Origin: an uncultured Acetatifactor sp.
GTDB taxonomy: Bacteria; Bacillota; Clostridia; Lachnospirales; Lachnospiraceae
Length of the DNA: 12,230 nucleotides
Assembly (NCBI GenBank): GCA_948896875.1
Contig: CAQUWW010000011.1
Span: 1-12,230, forward strand
Direction of reading: 5' to 3'
The notes under the pieces were generated by a model. That model saw only the letters and a program-made list of their open reading frames with translations. It ran no database searches and was not told the origin of the DNA. Position numbers and translations under genes: made by a program. This document shows, piece after piece, positions 7,083-12,230 of the stretch (its first letter is position 1; every line of letters begins with the position of its first letter).

Positions 7083-7374
7083 CATAAATAATAAATTCTC
7101 AGAGTTCTCTTTTACTTTTGATTTCCCTCTTTAAAACGAAACTGTGATATCATAATTGAATGCTGGTAGAAGACGCCCCGAATGGCCGTTGCGGATAAGA
7201 GCGGAATTAAAGGGAAATAATTTTCATAGAAGGTGAACCACATTTGGTAAATATGTTATGGAAGGTTGTGGAAGCGGTAAAAAGCCGGCTTTGTGTAATA
7301 AAGATAAAACCTGATTTTAAACAATAGAAAACGATGAAAAATGGAGATAAAACGTATGTCTAAAACAAAAAAAT
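7083..7374. other. Intergenic stretch without a supported gene
   Basis: About 290 AT-rich bases between the XRE gene and the promoter of the ATPase gene. They contain a short GC-rich patch near 7172-7200 and a 12-base palindrome AAAGCCGGCTTT (7281-7292). A possible 27-codon ORF (TTG 7244 to TAG 7327) has AAGGTG eight bases upstream, but its support is too weak to call it a gene. Confidence 0.5.
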
Positions 7375-7402
7375 GTTTACAGAAGCCTTTTTTAGCTATA
7401 AT
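7375..7402 (+). promoter_or_regulatory. Candidate promoter of the AAA ATPase gene
   Basis: TATAAT (7397-7402) with GTTTAC at 7375-7380 (16-base spacer) or TTTACA at 7376-7381 (15-base spacer). It would start transcription near 7409, leaving a leader of about 37 bases before the ATG at 7446. Confidence 0.55.
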
Positions 7403-7445
7403 ATAAAGATACGTATAAATGAATAGGCAAATTGTGAGGTGCTGT

Positions 7446-8624
7446 ATGCTGATTTATTATCGTTTTAATAATTTTTGCTCATTTAACTGCGAAAGTGAAT
7501 TTTCCATGAGCGCACCGACTGGAAAGGTGAAAAAGCGTTTCCCAGGTAACTATGTTGAAACTGCTGAAGGATTTGACTTGCTGAAGTCTGCAGTAATCGT
7601 CGGGGAGAATGCTGGTGGTAAATCTAATTTCATCAATAGCTTAAAATATCTAAGATCTTTATTTGTAACCAATAGCCAGGTGAAGTCTGTTCGCCCATAT
7701 GTAAACGCTGCAAGTCTGAATGACGAAAAGAATCCTGTTCAGAAGTTTGAACTGTGTTTTAGATCTGATAACGGAAAAGTCTATGTTTATCATCTGCATC
7801 TGAATGACTCCGGAATTGTGCATGAAGAATTACAGACTTTAAAGAAAAAAAATGCAGCAGCTTTATGTCTTTTTAAGGCGGAGAAGCAGAAGGACGGGGA
7901 TTGGTTTGTCAGTGCGAATGCAAATGACTTAAGCAGGAGAGCGGATAAATTTCTTTCCGGAGACAGCATCGGTCTTCTGGTATCTAAGTTTGCACTGTTA
8001 GGTGACAGGGATGCATTAGCAGTTGTGGAATGGATGACAGAAAAGTTATATCCGGAGTCCTTGACTTCTGACATGACAGGTGATGTTATCAGGCAAGATG
8101 AAGATATTCATATATTAGAAGATGAAAAATATCTGGAAATTTTCCGCATGGTTGATTACAGCATCTGTGGTATCGAACTTGATAAGGAAAAACCATATAG
8201 TAAGACAATTATTATACGCAAAGGTGAAAATGGAAAGTGTTTCAGAAGAGAACTGCAGATAGATTCCACTGGTGTTCGTGAGTTTTTTGCGTGGGCAGTG
8301 CACATTTTTCGTGTGGTTTATGAAAATAAAGTAGTGTTTGCAGATGAAATGGATCGGGTATTGAATCCCATTCTATCTGATCGAGTAATTGCTTTCGTAA
8401 ACGGAGCAGAACACAACGGACAGTTTATTTTCTCCACGCATAATGTGCTGCATCTGGATTTAAAGACCTATATGAAAGAACAGATTTATTTTGTTACCAA
8501 GAACAGAAAACAACTGACTTCGGAAATGTATTCATTGTCTGATTTTCCGGAAGTTCGTTATGAGACTACCAGGATTTACGAGTTTTATATGAAAGGCATT
8601 TTGGGAGGTACAGCATTTGAGTAG
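7446..8624 (+). CDS. AAA-15/AAA-21-type ATPase, RloA/AbiLi-like defence protein
   Basis: A 392-residue SMC/ABC-like ATPase of the class found in abortive-infection systems. The start MLIYYRFNNFCSFNCESEFSM is the family-typical first strand. Walker A is GENAGGKS (residues 53-60). The signature-like STG is at 274-276 (DSTGVREFF). Walker B is VVFADEMD with Asp300-Glu301. The switch His332 is in FSTHN. All ATPase motifs look intact and the length is normal. An in-frame ATG at 7419 lies only about ten bases after the predicted transcription start and has no ribosome binding site, whereas GAGGT at 7436-7440 precedes the ATG at 7446, so I chose 7446. The stop overlaps the start of a TOPRIM/RloB-like gene by eight bases. 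In such pairs the ATPase is thought to sense phage infection and control a TOPRIM-type effector. Confidence 0.85.
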   Translation: MLIYYRFNNFCSFNCESEFSMSAPTGKVKKRFPGNYVETAEGFDLLKSAVIVGENAGGKSNFINSLKYLRSLFVTNSQVKSVRPYVNAASLNDEKNPVQKFELCFRSDNGKVYVYHLHLNDSGIVHEELQTLKKKNAAALCLFKAEKQKDGDWFVSANANDLSRRADKFLSGDSIGLLVSKFALLGDRDALAVVEWMTEKLYPESLTSDMTGDVIRQDEDIHILEDEKYLEIFRMVDYSICGIELDKEKPYSKTIIIRKGENGKCFRRELQIDSTGVREFFAWAVHIFRVVYENKVVFADEMDRVLNPILSDRVIAFVNGAEHNGQFIFSTHNVLHLDLKTYMKEQIYFVTKNRKQLTSEMYSLSDFPEVRYETTRIYEFYMKGILGGTAFE

Positions 8625-8953
8625 ACCGGAGCGTAAATTACAAAAACGTTTTGTTATTTTTGTGAAGGTGATACAGAATATAACTATATTGATAAAATGC
8701 GTAGCGTAAAACGGCAGGACGTGCAGATTACATTAAAACCAATCAACATGCATGGTGGCGGTTACAGTAACTTTTTAAAGAAAATAAAGATGGAATCACA
8801 GACAAACTGTTTGGCAAAATTTATCATTGTAGATGCTGATCGTTTAGTGAAGCATTATGAAGAAAAAGAAAGTTTCCTGCAGTTGGCAGAATTCTGCAGA
8901 CTTCAGAATAAGAAAGGAATTACTTCTCATTTTTTGATGTGATAGATTGGTAA
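8617..8953 (+). pseudogene. RloB/AbiLii-like TOPRIM protein, frameshifted and shortened
   Basis: Partner of the upstream ATPase. It starts at TTG 8617, with GGGAGG (8603-8608) eight bases upstream, and reads SRPERKLQKRFVIF. After the T5 run at 8657-8661 the family sequence continues one base out of phase as CEGDTEYNYIDKMR, on to FIIVDADRLVKHYEEKESFL and QNKKGITSHFLM, stopping at 8942. One extra T would rejoin the frames. The catalytic Glu (CEGDTE) and the DxD motif (VDAD) of a TOPRIM-like core are present. RloB-type proteins are usually about 200 residues, yet only about 108 codons remain. A third frame reads FFDVIDW then TAA at 8951-8953, which looks like a surviving C-terminus after an internal deletion. 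Programmed -1 frameshifting could mend the first defect but not the second. It is probably inactive. Confidence 0.68.
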
Positions 8954-8961
8954 ATGATAAT
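8934..8961 (+). promoter_or_regulatory. Candidate promoter of the SGNH hydrolase gene
   Basis: TTGATG (8934-8939), a 16-base spacer and GATAAT (8956-8961), giving a start near 8967 and a short leader before the ATG at 8992. The -35 box falls within the remains of the RloB-like gene. Confidence 0.4.
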
Positions 8962-8991
8962 AAAAAGAATACTATAACAAGGAGAACACAC

Positions 8992-10020
8992 ATGATCTGG
9001 AAAAGCATGGAAATTCACAACGCAGCGGAACTGGTGGAAAGGGACGGGGGCGTGACCTGGACCCGGGTCCCCGGGAAAATCCGGAAAGGCATGGAGAAGG
9101 ATAATGGAAGTTTTATGGCGGGGAATTCCACAGGCGTGGAGCTTCGGTTCGTCATGAAGAGCGACGAGGTCAGAATCCGTATGGCTGCGCTGGCGCCGTC
9201 CACATCGATTTTCCATGTATTCCGGGGAGCAATTCAGGGCGGATGGGAAGATCACGAGGTGGATAAGTATATCTTTGAAGAGCCCCGGGAGTATGTGATC
9301 AGGAAAAGCGAGAATACGGAAGTGTTGAAAAGGATAGCGGAAGAGTTCGGTCAGACCTGGGATCCGGAGGTGGTCCGGGTTGTCTTCGACAGAGGCAGCT
9401 TCGTCCTGTATGATGTGATCGGGGAAGTGGAGCCACCCAGGGTGGAGCAGTGTCCGCCGCAAACGCTGCTGGCCTATGGATCCTCTATCACGCATGGCTC
9501 CAATTCCATCGATGCCTCTCACTCCTGGGTGTGGCAGACTGCGGATCGTCTGAAGATGGACTACAGGAATCTGGGAATGGCGGGGGCCTGTGCAATGGAG
9601 CCTGATCTGGTGGATTATATCGCGGCGGAGGGGGAGCAGAACAGATGGGCCGTGGCGGTTCTGGAGCTGGGAATCAATGTGCTGGACTGGGCGGAGGATA
9701 AAATTCACGCCAGGACGGCAAATACACTGCGACAGATAGCCGGAAGGAATCAGGAGAAGCCTGTGGTTGTGATTTCGCCTTTCTACTGTTCCGACGATTA
9801 TAAGAATGTGGGAAAGGCGGCAAGGTGGAGAGAGATTATAGAGGAAGAGGTAAAAAAGGCCGGCTATACCAATGTTACTTATATCAACGGACTGGATTTG
9901 CTGGGGGATATGTCGCTAATTTCCGCAGATGAAGTGCATCCGAACATTTATGGGGTGCAGCAGATTGCGGACCGTCTGACAGAGCGCTTGAAGGAGACAG
10001 GTGGTATCCGAATTGTCTGA
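8992..10020 (+). CDS. SGNH/GDSL-family hydrolase (probable carbohydrate esterase)
   Basis: A 342-residue protein with no signal peptide, so probably cytoplasmic. Residues about 1-148 form a beta-rich N-terminal domain, as in two-domain SGNH esterases. The catalytic domain starts with the block I motif YGSSITHG, with nucleophile Ser165. Block III is GIN (Gly227, Asn229), and the Asp-His pair is DEVH (Asp313, His316). All catalytic positions are present. The family removes acetyl or other acyl groups, often from plant or host glycans; the substrate here is unknown. The frame opens earlier (TTG 8947), but AAGGAG sits at the right distance before the ATG at 8992. The gene has its own terminator. 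Sugar ABC permeases lie downstream on the same strand, supporting a role in carbohydrate breakdown. Base composition is host-like. Confidence 0.87.
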   Translation: MIWKSMEIHNAAELVERDGGVTWTRVPGKIRKGMEKDNGSFMAGNSTGVELRFVMKSDEVRIRMAALAPSTSIFHVFRGAIQGGWEDHEVDKYIFEEPREYVIRKSENTEVLKRIAEEFGQTWDPEVVRVVFDRGSFVLYDVIGEVEPPRVEQCPPQTLLAYGSSITHGSNSIDASHSWVWQTADRLKMDYRNLGMAGACAMEPDLVDYIAAEGEQNRWAVAVLELGINVLDWAEDKIHARTANTLRQIAGRNQEKPVVVISPFYCSDDYKNVGKAARWREIIEEEVKKAGYTNVTYINGLDLLGDMSLISADEVHPNIYGVQQIADRLTERLKETGGIRIV

Positions 10021-10043
10021 CTGAAATGAGGACTGTTTTACAT

Positions 10044-10079
10044 AAAAAACGCCGTATGGAAAATCAACGGCGTTTTTTT
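10044..10079 (+). terminator. Rho-independent terminator after the SGNH hydrolase gene
   Basis: AAAAAACGCCGT (10044-10055) and ACGGCGTTTTTT (10067-10078) form a perfect twelve-base-pair stem with an 11-base loop and a run of seven T. The A run on the opposite side could let it work in both directions. Confidence 0.92.
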
Positions 10080-10092
10080 GATGCGCACAATA

Positions 10093-10110
10093 GCGCAACG
10101 GCAATTGCGC
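10093..10110. promoter_or_regulatory. Operator-like inverted repeat, upstream copy
   Basis: GCGCAA (10093-10098) and TTGCGC (10105-10110) form a perfect inverted repeat with a six-base spacer. It lies about 64 bases upstream of the -35 box of the transporter promoter. A TGCGCA (10082-10087) just upstream adds another related half-site. Confidence 0.5.
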
Positions 10111-10173
10111 ATATAAAACAGATAATTGGTTAAAGTGTATATTTTAGACATTGATATTTGAAAAATATATAAA

Positions 10174-10202
10174 TTGACAACAAAAAATTATTTTTCTATA
10201 AT
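10174..10202 (+). promoter_or_regulatory. Consensus sigma-70 promoter of the ABC transporter genes
   Basis: TTGACA (10174-10179), a 17-base spacer and TATAAT (10197-10202): both boxes match the consensus exactly. Transcription would start near 10209, leaving a leader of about 88 bases. So strong a promoter in front of a sugar transporter suggests that its output is held down by repression. Confidence 0.85.
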
Positions 10203-10251
10203 TTTAATAAAGCTGATATTCCAGAAAAATTTTGGTAGAAAGAGATAATAA

Positions 10252-10270
10252 GCGCAACAAATTGCGCAAT
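10252..10270. promoter_or_regulatory. Operator-like inverted repeat, downstream copy
   Basis: GCGCAA (10252-10257) and TTGCGC (10262-10267) form an inverted repeat with a four-base spacer. The right half is part of a perfect ten-base palindrome ATTGCGCAAT (10261-10270) with a central CG, a feature common in LacI-family operators. It lies in the leader downstream of the promoter, a typical position for roadblock repression. Confidence 0.55.
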
Positions 10271-10296
10271 CAAAGGAAAGGAAGAAGAGGAAGCGC

Positions 10297-11211
10297 ATGA
10301 AGAAATTTTTGAAGAAGCTGTACAAGTATCGGGTTTATCTTCTAATGCTGTCACCGGCAGTGATCTATACGCTGGTATTTGCGTACTATCCCATGACGGG
10401 AATCGTAATGGCTTTCAAAAAGTACAATTATGCCGGAGGTATCTGGGGAAGTCCCTGGAACGGATTTGAAAACTTTAAGTTTTTCTTCAAATCCGGACAG
10501 GCGGCAATGGTGACAAGAAATACCGTTTTGTACAATATCCTGTTCATTGTGTGCGGCACCGTGGTACAGGTGGCGGTGGCCGTGTTCCTGACGGAGATAC
10601 ATAACAAATGGTTCCGGAAGATTTCCCAGTCCATGATGTTCCTGCCCTACTTTATCTCCTGGGTTATCGTTGGCGTCATGGCCTTCAACCTGTTCAGCTC
10701 GGATTACGGCTTTATCAACCGGATAATCACGGCGCTGGGAGGAGAAAAGGTTCCATTTTATACCACCCCGCAATCCTGGCCCTTTATCCTGCTCTTCTTT
10801 AATATCTGGAAAGGCGTTGGATATGGATCTGTCATGTATCTGGCGGCGATTATGGGGGTGGATACTTCCATCTATGAAGCGGCGGCTATTGACGGTGCCA
10901 ATGTGTTCCAGAGAATTTTCAAGGTAACGATTCCTTCTATCATGCCTACCATGGTGATTCTATTCCTGATGAGTATCGGTGGAATCTTCAGAGGGAACTT
11001 CGACATGTTCTATAACCTGGTTGGAAACAATGGTTTGCTTTTCGAGTATACAGATGTCATTGACACCCTGGCCATGCGGGCTCTGATTTCCAGCAACAAC
11101 TTTGGTATGTCGGCTGCAATCGGACTCTTCCAGTCGGTACTGTGCTTTATCACAGTCCTTCTGGCGAATAAACTGGTCAGCATGTATGACAAAGATTATA
11201 CATTGTTCTGA
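10297..11211 (+). CDS. ABC sugar transporter permease, LplB-like
   Basis: A 304-residue inner-membrane permease of the carbohydrate-uptake class (COG4209-type). The start KKFLKKLYKYRVYLLMLSPAVIYTLVFAYYPM is typical of LplB proteins. Six membrane segments can be traced. The ATPase-contact EAA loop begins at Glu194 (EAAAIDGANVFQRIFKVTIP). The protein ends with the family-like MYDKDYTLF. The start is supported by AGAGG six bases before the ATG at 10297. The next permease gene follows after 14 bases. Related transporters import oligosaccharides, using a lipoprotein binding protein and often a shared MsmK-like ATPase, neither of which is in this window. Expression is expected from the consensus promoter at 10174-10202 and may be controlled through the GCGCAA/TTGCGC repeats. 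Confidence 0.93.
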   Translation: MKKFLKKLYKYRVYLLMLSPAVIYTLVFAYYPMTGIVMAFKKYNYAGGIWGSPWNGFENFKFFFKSGQAAMVTRNTVLYNILFIVCGTVVQVAVAVFLTEIHNKWFRKISQSMMFLPYFISWVIVGVMAFNLFSSDYGFINRIITALGGEKVPFYTTPQSWPFILLFFNIWKGVGYGSVMYLAAIMGVDTSIYEAAAIDGANVFQRIFKVTIPSIMPTMVILFLMSIGGIFRGNFDMFYNLVGNNGLLFEYTDVIDTLAMRALISSNNFGMSAAIGLFQSVLCFITVLLANKLVSMYDKDYTLF

Positions 11212-11225
11212 GGGAGGTGGAGAAT

Positions 11226-12152
11226 ATGGCAAAGACGAATAATCATCTCGGTAAAGTAAAAGTCGGCAAAGACGTGATTCTGCTGCATAGTATCGCCTAT
11301 GCATTTTGCGGACTCATTGCAGTACTCTGTCTGGTGCCGTTCATCATGGTGTTTTCAGGCTCCTTTTCTTCGGAATCTGCGATTGCGGCAAACGGGTTTT
11401 CCATATTTCCGCAGGAGTTTACACTGGAGGCCTATAAAAATGTATTTCGAGAGCCCATTGTGATTTTTCGGGCTTACGGCACCACTATTGTACTGACCAT
11501 TGTGGGAATGATTGTGGGACTTCTGATTCAGACCATGACAGCTTATGTGCTTGCCCGGAAAGATTTTGAGTGGAGAAATGTGTTTGCTTTCTTCTTCTAT
11601 TTTACTACTTTATTTAACGGCGGTCTGGTGCCTACCTTTGTTCTGTATACTCAGACTCTGAAGCTGAAAGACAACTATCTGGCATTGCTGCTTCCACTGA
11701 TGTTCAGCGTTTACAACCTGCTGATCATGAAGAGTTATATCCTGGGAATTCCGGACTCCCTGGTGGACGCAGCGAAAATCGATGGTTGTGGGGAGGTCAG
11801 GACCCTGTTTCAGGTAGTAATGCCTCTGATCAAACCGGCTCTGGCGGCGGTGGGACTTTTCATAGCATTGGCTTACTGGAATGACTGGTACAATGCCATG
11901 CTGTATATCAATTCGGAGGAAAAATATCCTTTGCAGTATTTCCTGTATCAGAAAGTGAACAATATTGAGGCTTATAAGAAACTGATCTCAACTGGTACAG
12001 TGTCCAGCTCGGCGGTGAGCGCCATATCCATGCCCACTCAGACCCTGAAAATGGCTCTGACCATCGTGGTGACCGGTCCAATCATTCTGGCATTTCCCAT
12101 TGCACAGAAGTATTTCGTACAGGGTATCACCATCGGAGCAGTCAAGGGATAG
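11226..12152 (+). CDS. ABC sugar transporter permease, YtcP/LplC-like
   Basis: A 308-residue inner-membrane permease (COG0395-type), the second half of the heterodimeric channel. Six hydrophobic segments are visible, beginning with LLHSIAYAFCGLIAVLCLVPF. The EAA loop is at Asp181 onward (DAAKIDGCGEVRTLFQVVMP), and the C-terminal FPIAQKYFVQGITIGAVKG is the characteristic ending of this family. The frame also has a GTG at 11217 that overlaps the ribosome binding site. GGGAGG at 11212-11217, eight bases before the ATG at 11226, decides the start. It is co-transcribed with the LplB-like gene. The 78 bases that follow hold no gene start I can support; a substrate-binding lipoprotein gene would be expected next. 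Confidence 0.93.
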   Translation: MAKTNNHLGKVKVGKDVILLHSIAYAFCGLIAVLCLVPFIMVFSGSFSSESAIAANGFSIFPQEFTLEAYKNVFREPIVIFRAYGTTIVLTIVGMIVGLLIQTMTAYVLARKDFEWRNVFAFFFYFTTLFNGGLVPTFVLYTQTLKLKDNYLALLLPLMFSVYNLLIMKSYILGIPDSLVDAAKIDGCGEVRTLFQVVMPLIKPALAAVGLFIALAYWNDWYNAMLYINSEEKYPLQYFLYQKVNNIEAYKKLISTGTVSSSAVSAISMPTQTLKMALTIVVTGPIILAFPIAQKYFVQGITIGAVKG

Positions 12153-12230
12153 GCGTCCGGAAGGATAGTTCGTTCCAATGGGGACGGCAAAGAGTTACGG
12201 TACTGCCCGCCATGTCCTGAAGGCGGTAAA

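Noticed and set aside
7419..7445. Earlier ATG for the AAA ATPase
   Set aside because: Too close to the predicted transcription start and no ribosome binding site; the family N-terminus begins at the ATG at 7446.
6033..8991. Complete integrative element or prophage
   Set aside because: No integrase, recombinase, transposase, tRNA gene or flanking direct repeat could be found.
8920..9708. Minus-strand open frame of 262 codons opposite the SGNH hydrolase gene
   Set aside because: Antisense to a gene with complete catalytic motifs; its own translation shows no recognisable domain.

Overview
The window looks like chromosomal DNA of a gut-type Clostridia/Lachnospiraceae bacterium. The genes have strong AGGAGG-like ribosome binding sites, the coding regions are moderately GC-rich with AT-rich gaps, and the set includes a MoxR/DUF58/transglutaminase operon, LplB/YtcP-type sugar permeases and an AraC regulator next to a VOC protein. 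The organism is inferred from gene style and content, not from a marker gene.

Layout. Positions 1-1120 hold the C-terminal part of an AraC-family regulator (cut by the window edge) and a small VOC/glyoxalase-like protein. Positions 1330-5989 are a tightly overlapping three-gene operon: MoxR AAA+ ATPase, DUF58 protein and a membrane-anchored transglutaminase-like protein, closed by a strong intrinsic terminator. Such trios are thought to act in envelope or exported-protein quality control. The DUF58 protein carries an unusual block of three 14-residue repeats.

Positions about 6030-8950 are a lower-GC accessory islet. It has two further hairpins, a near-consensus minus-strand promoter that would make a short RNA, and a small minus-strand hypothetical gene divergent from a small XRE/Cro-type regulator, with repeated operator-like sites between them. 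It ends with a two-gene unit made of an AAA-15/21-type ATPase and a TOPRIM/RloB-like partner. That pair resembles the RloA/RloB (AbiL-type) abortive-infection architecture. The second gene is broken: it has a one-base shift in a T run and seems to have lost its C-terminal half, with a possible remnant of the original end still present. The defence unit is therefore probably decayed, at least in this assembly.

Positions 8992-12152 return to host-like composition. There is an SGNH/GDSL esterase with its own terminator, then a regulatory gap with a perfect TTGACA-17-TATAAT promoter bracketed by GCGCAA...TTGCGC inverted repeats. Two ABC sugar-permease genes (LplB-like and YtcP/LplC-like) follow. 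The esterase and transporter suggest uptake and de-esterification of a complex carbohydrate. The solute-binding protein and ATPase are not in the window.

I did not find a clearly new system. The least explained pieces are the divergent small-gene/XRE switch with its neighbouring RNA candidate, the broken ATPase/TOPRIM pair, and the repeat insertion in the DUF58 protein.
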